A program made the position numbers and the translations under genes. Below, one piece after another: positions 7,768-18,640 of a stretch of DNA of 64,000 nucleotides. The notes beneath the pieces are model-generated. The model was not told the DNA's origin and did not search any database. It was given only the letters and a program-made list of their open reading frames with translations. This stretch comes from JAPEKQ01 sp964516845 (GTDB lineage: Bacteria > Joyebacterota > Joyebacteria > Joyebacterales > Joyebacteraceae), in assembly GCA_964516845.1 (NCBI GenBank), contig CAZEXP010000003.1:1-64000 (forward strand). Reading direction: 5' to 3'. Position 1 is the stretch's first letter. Each line of letters starts with the position of its first letter.

Positions 7768-9363
7768 CTATGCTCCCGGGTCTCTCCTCCCTCTGAAGAG
7801 ATGCCCCACGAGCGCGTGCAGCCCCAGCAGACCCGAGACAAACAGGTATGCGACGCCACCCGCACCGCCTGCGATCGCGATGCGAACGGCCCTATACAAT
7901 GGGGTAGTTTCAGCAAGACGCATGCCAAGCCATGTATCAAGCGCCAGGAGCACGAGGGCGAGCGCGGCGCAGGAAACAAGCACACGCCAGCCCAGCGACA
8001 CGAGCTCGGCCGGCGCGATGGCGGCTCCCACCCTGCCAAGCACACGATTGAGGAGCACGTAGAGGATCACGGCGTGCGCCGCGAACGCGATCGAACTGGC
8101 AAGCGCGAGACCGGCGTGCTGAAGCGGCGTCCGAACGAGCAGCAGGTTGAGCCCCACGTTCAGGAAGAACGCGACGACCGAGATCCGGACCGGCGTCTTC
8201 GTGTCCAGCCGCGCCGCGAACGCGCGAACGAGCAGAAACGTCAGTCCCATTCCGATGAGACCGAGCGAGTACATGGCGAAGGCCGAGGACGTCATCGCGA
8301 GATCGTTCGCGTCGAATGCGCCACGCTGATAGATCAAGGCGACCACGGGACGAGCCAGCGCCACGGAGAGCACGATCACGGGCGCGAGGAATGTCACGTT
8401 CATGCGGATGCCGGTCAGGAGAGCGCGCGCGAAACCGTCGTGGTCGCCGACCGCGTGCGTCTCCGCCAGAACAGGAGCCGCAGAGCGCCCGGCCGATAGT
8501 GCGAGGATCGCGTACGGCAGGTGGACCAGCCGGAACGAGTAATAGAGCGATGAGATGCTCCCCGGCACCAGGAACGATGCGATCGTTCGGTCGACGATGA
8601 CACCGAGACGCTGGATGATCGACTCGGCTATCACGGGGACCGTGAGCCCCGCCATGCGACGGACGTCCTTGTCGCGCGGCGCGAGGTCGGCTCGGAAGAG
8701 CCTCTCGCCGTCCCGCGTGGCGAGCGCCCGCGCGAAAGGAACCTGAACGAGGAACTGAAGCAGACCACCAGCGAGGACGCCGACCCCGAGGCTGACGTAC
8801 CCGATCCTGCCGTTGAGCGCCAGCACCGACACGATGATGCCGACATTGAGCAGCACGGGCGCGAGGCTGTAGACACGGAAGCGGCCGAACGCCAGAAGGA
8901 TGGCCCCCATCAGCGCCGCAAGACCGATGGCGACGCCGAACGGGAACATCAGCCGGGTCATCTGGACCGTGGCGGCGGCGACATCACCCTCAAAACCGTG
9001 CGCGACGAGTTCGACGAGAAGCGGCGCGGCCGCGATGCCGATCACGACCAGCAGACCGAGCGCGATGGCAAGCCAGTTCACGGTCCGCCCCGCGAGTCTC
9101 CACGCCCGCGAGCGCTCGCCCGCCGCGTGAAGCCCCTTGAACAGCGGCATGAACCCGGCTTCGACCGAACTCTCACCCAGCACTCGGCAGAGCAGGTTCG
9201 GGATCGTGAAGGCGGCGACGAAGATATCCATCTCCGTCCCCGCGCCGAAGAGCGCGGCCGTCACGACCTCGCGCGCGAACCCCGTCAGCCGGGACACCAT
9301 GGTCCCCGCACCGATGCTCGCGAACCCGCGCAGCATACCTCCACCCTGCCTGTCCATCGTCAC
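7768..9363 (-). CDS. murJ: lipid II flippase MurJ
   Basis: 531 aa with about 14 hydrophobic segments. MOP-superfamily integral membrane protein that moves lipid II across the inner membrane for peptidoglycan assembly. The N-terminal signature GAGTMVSRLTGFAREVV is typical, followed by AFTIPNLLCRVLGESSVEAGF and PVLAETHAVGD. The GTG at 9363 has GGAGG nine bases upstream; ATG at 9357 is an alternative. First gene of the minus-strand murJ-serA-trpB2-galE run. Confidence 0.93.
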   Translation of the reverse strand: MTMDRQGGGMLRGFASIGAGTMVSRLTGFAREVVTAALFGAGTEMDIFVAAFTIPNLLCRVLGESSVEAGFMPLFKGLHAAGERSRAWRLAGRTVNWLAIALGLLVVIGIAAAPLLVELVAHGFEGDVAAATVQMTRLMFPFGVAIGLAALMGAILLAFGRFRVYSLAPVLLNVGIIVSVLALNGRIGYVSLGVGVLAGGLLQFLVQVPFARALATRDGERLFRADLAPRDKDVRRMAGLTVPVIAESIIQRLGVIVDRTIASFLVPGSISSLYYSFRLVHLPYAILALSAGRSAAPVLAETHAVGDHDGFARALLTGIRMNVTFLAPVIVLSVALARPVVALIYQRGAFDANDLAMTSSAFAMYSLGLIGMGLTFLLVRAFAARLDTKTPVRISVVAFFLNVGLNLLLVRTPLQHAGLALASSIAFAAHAVILYVLLNRVLGRVGAAIAPAELVSLGWRVLVSCAALALVLLALDTWLGMRLAETTPLYRAVRIAIAGGAGGVAYLFVSGLLGLHALVGHLFRGRRDPGA

Positions 9364-9464
9364 GCTTCGTTGCCTCCGGCTGAATGCGAGCGTCGGAGCC
9401 TAGCAGTAGGCATTCCCGGATGTCAACCGACGCGCGCAGGGCCTTCTCACTTTGCCTGACAACA

Positions 9465-9480
9465 TGGCACAACATCTGCA
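9465..9480 (+). promoter_or_regulatory. sigma-54-like promoter (-24/-12)
   Basis: TGGCAC-N5-CTGCA fits the -24/-12 consensus with GG and GC correctly spaced; only the first T of TTGCA differs. It lies about 97 nt upstream of the barrel gene at 9577. No enhancer-binding activator gene is visible in the window. Confidence 0.45.
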
Positions 9481-9576
9481 AGTAGGAAAGGGCTGTTGCG
9501 CGGCGTTACAAAGGGTACGGGGGTGCCCGCCGCAACCATCTGCACCACCGCGACTTGGGCTGAAAGGACATACACG

Positions 9577-11007
9577 ATGTCACGGATGCATGCCGCGATC
9601 GCACTCACTTGTGCAATCCTGGCCGTATCCTGCACGGGCGCCGTCGCCGACGGCGACACCGAGGCACTCCAGGTGTTCGAGGGCGGAAGCCTGACGAGCA
9701 ACACGGAGCTGTCGCTCGGGTTCCTCTATGGAGCCGGGAGCAGGCCGGACGGTCTCGGTACCGCCGTCAGCACGATGAACGCCGGCGTGGGATCGGTCAG
9801 CGGCAACCCGGCCGGACTGGCCTTCCTCGGACAGAGCGCCATTCTGCTCGACGTCCTTCCCCCGCTCAGCGCTTCGGCCTCGGACATCATTGACATCCAG
9901 AGCCGGGCGAACACGGCGCTTGACGATGCACTCGAATCCGTCGCGCATCCGGACCTCGTGCCGGTCTACCCGACCATCGACGCTCGCGCCGGACAGCGTT
10001 CGGGCGTCATCTCGGGAGCGTTCGCGGTCCGTCTCGGTCCCGTCGTTATCGGTGGCGCGGTCGAGGAACCGCTCTCGCTCGGTCTGAGCTTCGTCAACAC
10101 AGGTATCGAAGCGTTCGGTCAGACGGTCAAGGGCGAAGAAGGCGGCGGCGAAGTCGACGTGGATGTCCGCGCCACGCTCGAGGCCGCGGTCGATCTCTCA
10201 ACGCGCATCGACAAGACGACGGTGGCCTTTGGACTTGAGGCGCTCCCCGGAGTCGGGATCGGCGCCTCCATATCAAGCTATCGCGCGACGGCATCGGTCT
10301 CCGGTGTCGCGCTTGGTGACGGGATCATCAACTACGGAGGCACGGAGTACGCGTTCAACGACCCGACGGACCCGTGGATGAACGACCTCGACCAGTCTGT
10401 CGACGGCAGCTTCTCGGGCACGGCGCTCGGATGGACCGCGGGAGCGTCCTGGCGCGCGACGGACTGGCTGACGCTCGACCTGTGCTACACGCAGGTCCCT
10501 CCCGTGAGACTCGACGGCTCGCTGACCACGGTCACGCACAGCCTCCCCGCGATGAGCGAGGACGGCTTCGATGCCGGAGAACTCTCCGCATCGCAGCCGA
10601 CGCTCACGGAGCGCGAGGAGACGGTGTCCGATTCGCCGATCGATCTCAGGCTGCCCTCGTACGCCGCGGCGGCCGCGACCTTCAGAACCGGCGCGATCCT
10701 GACGACGGTCGAGATCAGACACTACGATTCGGATCTCGGATTCGCATACGAAGACTATGAGGAGGGCATTCACCTCGGAACCGGCGCCGGGCTCCAGCTG
10801 ACGCTGGGCGGCTTCCGCCTCGGCGGGGGCGTCGTGATGGCTGAACTCGCCGGCGAGTCGGTCGAGGACGGCGAGAGCAGCGCCATCCTGATCCCGATGG
10901 CGAACATGGGGATCGGATTCGAGGTCGGCGGCGGCTTCCGCGTCGACACGTTGCTGCTCGCGCTTCCGCTCCAGGTGATGCGCATCTCGGTGGGATACGA
11001 GTTCTAG
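9577..11007 (+). CDS. PorV/FadL-like outer-membrane beta-barrel protein
   Basis: 476 aa from the ATG at 9577 (GAAAGGA upstream). Signal peptide about 1-22 (ending GAVADG). The N-terminal STMNAGVGSVSGNPAGLAF block is characteristic of PorV/UPF0164/FadL-type barrels. The rest alternates amphipathic beta strands, and the protein ends with a phenylalanine (ISVGYEF), as outer-membrane barrels do. First of three plus-strand genes. In T9SS-type systems PorV-like proteins shuttle sorting-domain cargo, and the next gene encodes a protein with such a C-terminal domain, so a cargo-barrel pairing is plausible (inference). Confidence 0.75.
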   Translation: MSRMHAAIALTCAILAVSCTGAVADGDTEALQVFEGGSLTSNTELSLGFLYGAGSRPDGLGTAVSTMNAGVGSVSGNPAGLAFLGQSAILLDVLPPLSASASDIIDIQSRANTALDDALESVAHPDLVPVYPTIDARAGQRSGVISGAFAVRLGPVVIGGAVEEPLSLGLSFVNTGIEAFGQTVKGEEGGGEVDVDVRATLEAAVDLSTRIDKTTVAFGLEALPGVGIGASISSYRATASVSGVALGDGIINYGGTEYAFNDPTDPWMNDLDQSVDGSFSGTALGWTAGASWRATDWLTLDLCYTQVPPVRLDGSLTTVTHSLPAMSEDGFDAGELSASQPTLTEREETVSDSPIDLRLPSYAAAAATFRTGAILTTVEIRHYDSDLGFAYEDYEEGIHLGTGAGLQLTLGGFRLGGGVVMAELAGESVEDGESSAILIPMANMGIGFEVGGGFRVDTLLLALPLQVMRISVGYEF

Positions 11008-11083
11008 AACGGACACTCGCCGGGGATCCGGCGGAAGCGGTCGCCGGACTTCCGGCGACGAAGCCTGAAGGGTGAGAGACACG

Positions 11084-14000
11084 ATGCTGCACACGCACGA
11101 TAGCTGGTCGGGTGGCGCCAGGACGCTCGCGGAGATCCGCGTGGCGGCCAGGCGGCGCACGCCGGCGCCTGTGCGCGCCAGCGTGCCGGCGCGTGTCGCG
11201 CTTGCAGCCGTCATCATCGTGGGCATCGTGCTCCTCGCCAGCGAGATAGCTCACGCCGACATCACACTCCTCGACTACCCGCAGAGTCTGGTCGCCCTCA
11301 ACGACACGGTGACGGTCACCTGGAGCGAGAACGTCGAGTGCCGGCTTGCCTGCGGGCGCTCACCCGGAAACTACACGGAGCCGACGGTCGCAGTCGGGGT
11401 CCGGTCACTCTCGTTCGCGCCGTACGCCGAACTCCTCGCGCCGGGCGTCTGGTACTGCGCCCTCTCGGGCGTCACGTCGGGCGAGTTNNNNNNNNNNNNN
11501 NNNNNNNNNNNNNNNNNNNNNNNNNNNNNNNNNNNNNNNNNNNNNNNNNNNNNNNNNNNNNNNNNNNNNNNNNNNNNNNNNNNNNNNCGTGACGGCGATG
11601 CAGTACGGATCGACCGACCCGTCGGGCTACTTCGATGACACGAACGGCTCGAGCCCGCCCCTCATGGACGGGTTCACGTACAACTGGCTCATCTTCAACT
11701 GCTACGGGAACGACCCGCTTCTGACGTCGGTGGCCGGCGCCGGACTCGCGGGGTTCACGACCGACGTGCCGACGGACCTCGAGCCACCGGAACTGACCTG
11801 GCCGCCGGAGAGCGTGACGCTCACAGCCGACATTATCGATTTCGCGTGGGAAGCGGTCGCCGGCGCGGTCTCGTACCATGTCTACATCTACGAGACACGC
11901 GACCTCGCCGGCAGCGATGCCAGCTATCCGGTGTGGGACGGCGAGATATCGACGCCGTCCGTCGAGGTCAGACTTGGCGCGATCCTCGTCACCGGCGACT
12001 ACACGTGGCGGGTTATAGCGCTCGATGACATCGGCCGCGGCGTGGCGTCGGAACTCAGGCCTTTCGACTACGCCACCGAGACCGGGACCGCACAGATCCG
12101 AACCTTCCGAACCGATGGCGAGAGGCTCCCGCGCGTGTTCGTGGACATCGAATACGTCGGTGGGGGGGTCAACGTCCTGCCCGCCATCACCAACGAGAGC
12201 GGCAGTTTCGACAAGGATCTCCTCCCCGGACGCTACGCCTTCCACGCTTCGAAAGAAGACCACGTCGACACGACGGCCGTCTACACGATCTACGCGAACC
12301 AGATTCGGTATGTCCCGATCACGATGCGCCGGGCGCCGGCCCGTCTTCGAGGACGCGTTGTCGACGAAGGCGACGACCCCGTGTTCGGGGCGGTCGTCAC
12401 GGCGCGCGGCAACGGGACCACGTGCGACACCGAGACGAACATCGACGGATACTTCGCGCTCCAGGTGACGGCCGGCGAGTGGTCGGTCGCCGCCGAACGA
12501 TTCGGATACGTGCCGTCGGCTCCGCAGACGATCGTGCTCGCGGGCAACGAGTACGGCGAGCTTCCGAATGCGCTGGTTCTCGTCGGAACACCCGGGTTCA
12601 TCCGGGGTGACGTGCTCAACATGAACGGCCGGCCCATCGTGGGCGCGACCGTGCGTGCTGCACACGCCGAACTCGGCACGTACGCGGCGACGACGAACAG
12701 CGCCGGACACTTCGAACTCGAGCTCGCGCCGGCGAACTGGTCGGTCCGCGCGACCAAGACGGGGTATCAGCAGAGTACTCCGAGAGAGATTGTCCTTGAA
12801 CCCGGTGAGACGGCCGTCGTTGATCCACCGATCCAGCTCCTCCCCGTCGACGCGGCCATACTGGGTCGTGTCACGCACGGCGGCGTCGATATCGAGGGCG
12901 CCATCGTCGTTGCAGCCCCCGCCGCGGGGGACATCGTTTCAGCGGTCACGAACTGCTACGGCGAGTTCCTCCTCATGCCGCCGCCCGGAACCTACGAGCT
13001 CCGCGCCCGGTGCGAGGGCTTCACGACCTCGGACGGAGTCCAGATCAGCGTCGAGTCCGGTGAGTCCTTCACGGGCGTCATACTCGATATCGCGCCGCTG
13101 TCGAGCCTCATCGCGGGGCGCGTGATCTCCGACGGCGCGGGGATCCCCGGCGCAACAGTTACCAACGGCGACGCCGCGTGCGTCACCGGTGTCGACGGGC
13201 GGTTCGAACTGCCCGTCCGCGCCGGGGTGCACAACCTCTCGGCCATCATGGACGGCCATTTCGCCGATCGACCGATGGTCGTCGCGACGGCTCCGGGACA
13301 AACCCTCGAGGGACTGGAGCTGCGGATCTCACATGGCGCATGCACGGTGCTCGGGACGATCCGCGCCGCCGGCATCCCCGTCCCGTTCGCCAGGGTCGGG
13401 GCGATCTCGAACGACGTCGTGCGCACGGTACTGGCCGACACCGAAGGCGAGTACGAACTCCTCCTCGATGCCGGCGACTGGACGCTCACACCCGAGAAAT
13501 CCGGGTTCGCGCCCGCGGCGTCGACCGAACTCCGCCTCTCGCCCGGTCAAACGGCGGGCGGAATAGACCTTGAACTCGCGACGTCGCGCGCGCTGGTCCG
13601 CGGGTGGGTCACCGACTCACGCGGGGCGGTCAACCGCGCCGACATCATCGTGTCGACCGGAGAGCAGGAAGCCCCGGGCTTCCGCACGCGGACCGACGCG
13701 GCCGGCGGTTACCGCGCCTATGTGGCGCCGGATGCAGCCTACCGCATCACCGTGATCTCCGAGGGACACCGTAGCTCCGCATTCGACGTGGGACCTCTCG
13801 GCGACGGTGAGACGATCGTCCTCCCGGTGGTCCTCCCCATTCGTGACGGTCACATCACGGGACGCGTCACGGTGGATGACGAAGCGATCGGAGACGCGCG
13901 AGTCGTCGCCGACTGGGGGGAGACGGCCGAGTGCCGCACCGACCAGAACGGTGTCTACGCTCTCTGGCTCGACGCCGGTCTCTTCGACCTGACCGTCACG

Positions 14001-16067
14001 GCGCCGGGATACGGGGCGGCGCAAGCGCACGATGTCCTCGCGGTCTCCGGAGAGACGACCATCGAAGACTTCGCCATGTCCCCGGTCTTCGCCAGGCTGG
14101 AGGGCACTGTCACCGACACGCTGACCGGCGCTCCGATCGGCGGAGCACTCGTAACGACGATTTGTCCGGGCGGGGGCGTGTCGACCGTCACGCCGACCGA
14201 CGGCAGCTTCCTGCTGGACGCGGTCGCTCCGGGGCTCGTTCAGACGACGATCTCACGCGCCGGCTACCGGGACTCCACTGTCGAGACGGATATGAACGAG
14301 CACGGCATCGTGACGCTCGCGCCGGCGCTCTTTCCTCTCGACGGAACGATCTCCGGCATGGCCACGCTGGACGACGGCACAACACCGGTCCCCTTGGTGT
14401 CCGTCCGCGCGAAGATGGGCGACAACATCGTGTCGTCCACAACGACGGACGGAGACGGCTTCTTCGCGCTCGCCGGTCTTGACCCGGCGTCCGCGTACGA
14501 TGTCTACGCGTCGCGCTCCGGCTACTACCACGTCGCTGAGAATCCGATTGCGGCGGTAGGCAGCGGCACCACCGGTGTCACGTTCGTGATGATGCCTGCG
14601 AACGGCACGATCGAGGGCATTCTCACCGACGCGGTGTCGACCAATCCGCTGGTCGGCGCGACGATCGAAGCCGACGACGGCAACGGGCACTTCGGATCCG
14701 CCATGACGGCCGGCGACGGCACGTTCATCATCAGCAACCTGGTCCCGGTCGGAGGCTACGACGTCTCCGCAACGCGCTATGGATATGTGCCGGCCTTCAC
14801 CGGGTCCGTGGCCTGTGGCGGCGCTCCGCTCACCATGTCGCTCGAACGCAATTTCGCGCGCGTGCTGGGCACGGTCACCGTGCTCGGAGAGAATGTTGCG
14901 ATCGAGCAGATCGAGGTCGCCGCGACGAGCACGTCGTACGCCGGTATCACGAGGGTCGCAGTGCCGGACGCGGAAGGTTCCTTCGAGATCACGGACATCA
15001 TGCCCGGTTCCTATGTCGTCTCGACCGGCGAACTCGGATGTGTCACCACACCGGCCCAGGTGACTCTGGAACTCGGAGAGGGAGAACTCGTCTCAGGTAT
15101 CGACTTCGAGATCGAAGAGGCGCTCCTGGACCACGTGGAGGTGTCCGGCGACGCGCAGATGGAAGCGGGCAGCGATGTCACGTTCGCGGCGAGCGCCGTA
15201 TCGGACGGCGGACAGCTTGTGGAAACGGGGCTCCTGTGGTGGATATCCCCGGTCGAAGCCGGACAGACCGCGCGCGGGGATGGACGTTTCACCATCAGCG
15301 ACGACTACATCGGCGAGGTCACGATCGCGGCGCAGGACACGCTGACGGGACTCGTCGGACGACTCGAGGGCACCGTGTACGTCACGGTCGGACCGGCGAC
15401 GTCGGCTGTGTTCGCCGACTCGACCGGCATGGCGATCGCCTTCCCGCAGGGTTCCGTGTCTGAGACGAAGACGATCGAACTCTCTCACGACGAGATCCCG
15501 GACGCGAAACGGTGCACGCGCGACCTGTTGATCGTGGGAGCGGACTACCACCTCAAGCCGCACGGGGTCGTGTTCCAGACCGGGCACCTGCCGGTCCTGA
15601 CGCTCCCCATCCCGACCGACGACGCGCTGATGGTCCGCTGGGACAAGTCGACGCTCAAGTGGGATGAGATGGACGCGGACCGGTTCGCCGATGCCGTTGA
15701 GGCGTCGATCTCATCGCTGACGGAGTTCGCGGCCGCGACCGCGTCGCGCGCGCTAGGCGTCGGCGACGTGCGGGTGGAACCGAACCCGTTCTCGCCGGAG
15801 ACGGGACCCGTCACGATCTCGTATGAGCTCTCTTCGAAGGCGGCGAGAACCCCGTTCGTCACGGTCCGTCTCTATACGATGGCAGGACAGTTCGTCCGCG
15901 AGCTCGCCTCCAACGAGCCGCAGATGAAGGGCCGTGCCGAGATCGTCTGGGACGGCTTGACGGAGAACGGCGAGATGGCGCGCAACGGGCGATACGTCGT
16001 CGAAATATCCGCCGAGGACGCATCGGACAGCGCCGAGACGCTGACGACGGTCGTGCTGGTCAAGTAG
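11084..16067 (+). CDS. giant secreted protein with 12 carboxypeptidase-regulatory-like repeats and FlgD-like C-terminus (spans assembly gap)
   Basis: One gene split by a 100-N gap: the first part (ATG 11084 behind AAGGGTGAGA) is in frame 2 and the part from about 11588 in frame 3, because the gap length is arbitrary. A signal anchor lies near residue 45 (ALAAVIIVGIVLLAS). After the gap come a fibronectin-like module, then twelve Ig-like CarboxypepD_reg repeats (pattern G-R-V...G-A-x-V...T...DG-x-F/Y...P-G-x-Y...G-Y; 12090-15110). Another Ig module and a ZU5-like stretch (IAFPQGSVSETKTIEL) follow. The C-terminal FlgD-like Ig (VEPNPFSPETG ... LYTMAGQFVREL ... NGRYVVEISAED ... VVLVK) resembles type A sorting domains. 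Likely cell-surface; function unknown. Confidence 0.8.
11488..11587. other. assembly gap (100 N)
   Basis: Exactly 100 N, the conventional scaffold-gap filler, so true length is unknown. It falls inside a coding sequence and changes its apparent frame. Confidence 0.99.
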
Positions 16068-16077
16068 AGGGAATGTG

Positions 16078-17043
16078 ATGAAGCGAAACCACGACAGACG
16101 GAGCGCAAGGGAGTCCGCGCGGATCGCGCTGACCGTCGTGCTCTGCACCGCGGCGTTCACGGCGGCCGGGGCCCAGGACCTTTCGGACATCCCCGCCGCG
16201 TTCGTGGATGTCGGCATCGGCGCCCGCCCGATGGGCGCCGGCGGCGCCGTCGTCGCTGCGAATCTCGGGCCGGAGTCGATCTTCTACAATCCGGCCGGAC
16301 TCGCCCCCACGTCGGGCGCAACGGCGTTCTCCGTCACGCACGGCGAGCAGATGGGACTCGTTCCCTACTCCGCCGCGTCGGCCAGTCACTCGCTCGACAC
16401 CGGACTGACGCTCGGCGTCGGCCTGATCCACTCCGGCGACGACGTGCTCACGGAGACGACGATCCTCATCGGCGCAGCTCGCGAGTTCGCTTCGACGCCC
16501 TGGTGCGCAGGAAGAGCCATCGGCGTGGGCGTGACCGCCCGCGGACGCCGCGCATCATTCGGGAACAATGAGAGCGCCGACGGGCAGGTGACCGGCAGCG
16601 CAAGCGGCTTCGGCCTCGACGCCGGCGTGCTCGTTCCGTTGACCGAGGTCATGACGCTCGGCCTGAGCGGACGCGACATCTTCAGTTCGCTCACGTGGGA
16701 ATCGTCGGCGAGCGGAAGCTACTCGGAGAATGTCCCCGCCGGTCTCACGATCGGACTTCGTGCGATCCCTCACGGACACATCGCCGTGGAGGTGGACATC
16801 GAGAAGGCGCTCCGGCTCGACAACGCGGACCGGATTCTCGCCGGCATCGAGTTCTCCCTCTGGGACGTCGCGGATGTCCGTGGCGGGTACCGCAGAGTCC
16901 TCGCGTCAGGCGATTCCGACGAATACACGGTCGGCGCCGGCGCCTCCCTGGGCGCCGGTTCCATGCGGCTCCGCGTCGATGTGGCATACCTGTTCGGTCA
17001 GATCGAGAACACGATGCGCTTCTCGCTCGGAGTCGAGCTGTAG
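16078..17043 (+). CDS. PorV/PorQ-family outer-membrane barrel protein
   Basis: 321 aa from ATG 16078 (AGAGGGA upstream). Signal peptide about 1-32 (ending AGAQ). The block FVDVGIGARPMGAGGAVVAA ... SIFYNPAGLA is the PorV/PorQ signature. The remainder is beta-strand rich, with a terminal strand MRFSLGVEL. It starts 10 nt after the giant repeat protein and is surely co-transcribed, so barrel, cargo and barrel form one unit. Likely helps export or anchor that cargo (inference from T9SS). Confidence 0.78.
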   Translation: MKRNHDRRSARESARIALTVVLCTAAFTAAGAQDLSDIPAAFVDVGIGARPMGAGGAVVAANLGPESIFYNPAGLAPTSGATAFSVTHGEQMGLVPYSAASASHSLDTGLTLGVGLIHSGDDVLTETTILIGAAREFASTPWCAGRAIGVGVTARGRRASFGNNESADGQVTGSASGFGLDAGVLVPLTEVMTLGLSGRDIFSSLTWESSASGSYSENVPAGLTIGLRAIPHGHIAVEVDIEKALRLDNADRILAGIEFSLWDVADVRGGYRRVLASGDSDEYTVGAGASLGAGSMRLRVDVAYLFGQIENTMRFSLGVEL

Positions 17044-17073
17044 CAACACACGCACATCCGAACCACACGTGGA

Positions 17074-17101
17074 AGCGCGCCGGCTGATCAGCCGACGCGC
17101 T
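17074..17101 (+). terminator. terminator after the barrel operon
   Basis: Near-palindrome AGCGCG-C-CGGCTGATCAGCCG-A-CGCGCT with one mismatch pair, followed by TGTTTCGTT, 30 nt past the stop at 17043. Could also serve the converging gene at 17175. Confidence 0.7.
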
Positions 17102-17174
17102 GTTTCGTTCATATCACTCCCGACGTCACGCCCCCTGCCCGCGGACGTCGCGTCGATGATGCTCGCCTCGCCTG

Positions 17175-17744
17175 CTACCAGCGGATCGCGCCCGGCAGCA
17201 CCTTCACCCACAGCGCCTTGTTCTTGCCGCTGCCTGTGAACCGGATCTTCCGATCGAGCCGTCCCGAGTAGTGCAGACAGTCGCCGTTCCTCACGGTGTA
17301 CTCATCACTCCCGACCTTGGCGATCGCCTCACCGTGCAACATGATGAGAGCCTCTTCGCCCTCGTGCCGATCGAGCTTCATCTCACCACCCGAGTCCTGC
17401 TCGATGAGGCTCACAGAGATGCGTCCCGCCGGGATGCCCTGCGTCAGCGCCTTGGCGTTGATGAACGTGTCGCCGTGACCCGGCAGGAACACGTCCTCGC
17501 GGTCTTCCTTCTTCACGACCGAGATCTTCGGCAGGGGCTTCTCCTCAACGAAGTATGCGGTCTCCTTCCCCAGAGCGCCGGCGATCTTGCGAAGCGCGCC
17601 GACGGTCGGAGATGTCTTGCCTCGCTCGATCTCGGAGATATGTGTCGGAGACATGCCGGACCCGACGGCCACCTGCTTGAGGGTCATCCCCTGCTCCTTG
17701 CGAACCTCCTTGAGACGTCTCCCAACTTCCTGTGCGTTCGGCAT
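17175..17744 (-). CDS. XRE-family transcriptional regulator with cupin domain
   Basis: 189 aa from ATG 17744 (GAGAGGAG upstream). Residues 1-65 are an XRE helix-turn-helix (GRRLKEVRKEQGMTLKQVA ... SGMSPTHISEIERGKTSPTVGALRKIAGAL). Residues 110-189 are a cupin_2 barrel (DRHEGEEALIMLHGEAIAKVG, YTVRNGDCLHYSGRLDRKIRF). Such proteins sense a small ligand through the cupin and repress or activate metabolic operons. The cupin histidines are partly kept. No obvious target operon adjoins it; its own promoter lies at 17898. Confidence 0.88.
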   Translation of the reverse strand: MPNAQEVGRRLKEVRKEQGMTLKQVAVGSGMSPTHISEIERGKTSPTVGALRKIAGALGKETAYFVEEKPLPKISVVKKEDREDVFLPGHGDTFINAKALTQGIPAGRISVSLIEQDSGGEMKLDRHEGEEALIMLHGEAIAKVGSDEYTVRNGDCLHYSGRLDRKIRFTGSGKNKALWVKVLPGAIRW

Positions 17745-17897
17745 GCTGACTCCTCTCTGTTCAGACCGGATCCGGAACCATCTGGTCCGAAATCCCTGCG
17801 GACGACAGCACCCGCGGACCACCGTGGGTGCTCACCGCATTCGCAACCGGGTTCGCGCCGGAACGAGGGGCGCGACGGCGTGCAGATTCTCCAAGAA

Positions 17898-17926
17898 AAC
17901 GTAACACTGTTCCCCCCCGGGGTCAA
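17898..17926 (-). promoter_or_regulatory. promoter of the XRE-cupin regulator
   Basis: Minus strand TTGACC (17926-17921), 17-nt spacer, TACGTT (17903-17898). Confidence 0.55.
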
Positions 17927-17959
17927 GCCGCAATCACGGATTCACCCAACGTGCGCTGC

Positions 17960-17989
17960 TTGACAGTTTCGGCGTGACGGTGCTACGAT
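17960..17989 (+). promoter_or_regulatory. promoter of the small barrel protein gene
   Basis: TTGACA (17960-17965), 18-nt spacer, TACGAT (17984-17989); leader of about 100 nt before ATG 18094. Confidence 0.65.
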
Positions 17990-18093
17990 GCCGCGCTGTG
18001 CGGGCCGGGCGATGGGGCCCGGTTCGCGAACCCGCGCTCAGTGCGGGAAAACGGTCGAGGCCCCCTTGCGCTCGCACCACAAAGGAGAACACC

Positions 18094-18609
18094 ATGTCGA
18101 TTCGCTGTCTTGTTCTGCTGCTGGTCGGTCTGCTCCTCCTCCCCGCCCTCGCCTCCGCTCAGAACTACGGAGACGGACTTGCCATCGGCGGCGTCCTGCT
18201 CCCGAGCGGCTCGGGAACGCTTCTCGCGAAGACGCGGATGGGCGACGGTCTCGGAGTCGAGATCGAGTTCGGGCTCGCGACGTTCTCCGAGGACGACTAC
18301 TCATCGTCGGATCTCAGCCTCGGCGCCGGCGCGCTCTTCTACACCGGATCGAACGACCAGTTCCAGCCGTACTGGGGTGCGCGCTGCCGGATCGGTCACA
18401 GTTCGACCGACGGCTCACTGTATGATTTCCAGATGGCGCGTGGCGACGACAGCAACAGCCACACGACCTTCGGGGTCATCGGCGTCTTCGGAGCGGAGTA
18501 CTTCATCAACAAGCATCTGAGCATCGAGGGCGAGGCGGGTCTCGGCGCATACTTCGGTTCGTTCTCGCTGACGACCGAGACGAGACTTGCGGCGCTCCTC
18601 TACATCTAG
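18094..18609 (+). CDS. small outer-membrane beta-barrel protein
   Basis: 171 aa. ATG at 18094 behind AAAGGAG. Signal peptide 1-23 (LLLVGLLLLPALASAQ). The mature part alternates glycine/aromatic beta strands (GARCRIGHSST, FGVIGVFGAEYF, LSIEGEAGLGAYFG) like an OmpX/OmpA-type 8-strand barrel. Function unknown. Followed 31 nt later by a lipoprotein gene on the same strand. Confidence 0.65.
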   Translation: MSIRCLVLLLVGLLLLPALASAQNYGDGLAIGGVLLPSGSGTLLAKTRMGDGLGVEIEFGLATFSEDDYSSSDLSLGAGALFYTGSNDQFQPYWGARCRIGHSSTDGSLYDFQMARGDDSNSHTTFGVIGVFGAEYFINKHLSIEGEAGLGAYFGSFSLTTETRLAALLYI

Positions 18610-18640
18610 TTCGCAGCGCGCGGGCGCTGGGGAGGCTGCC

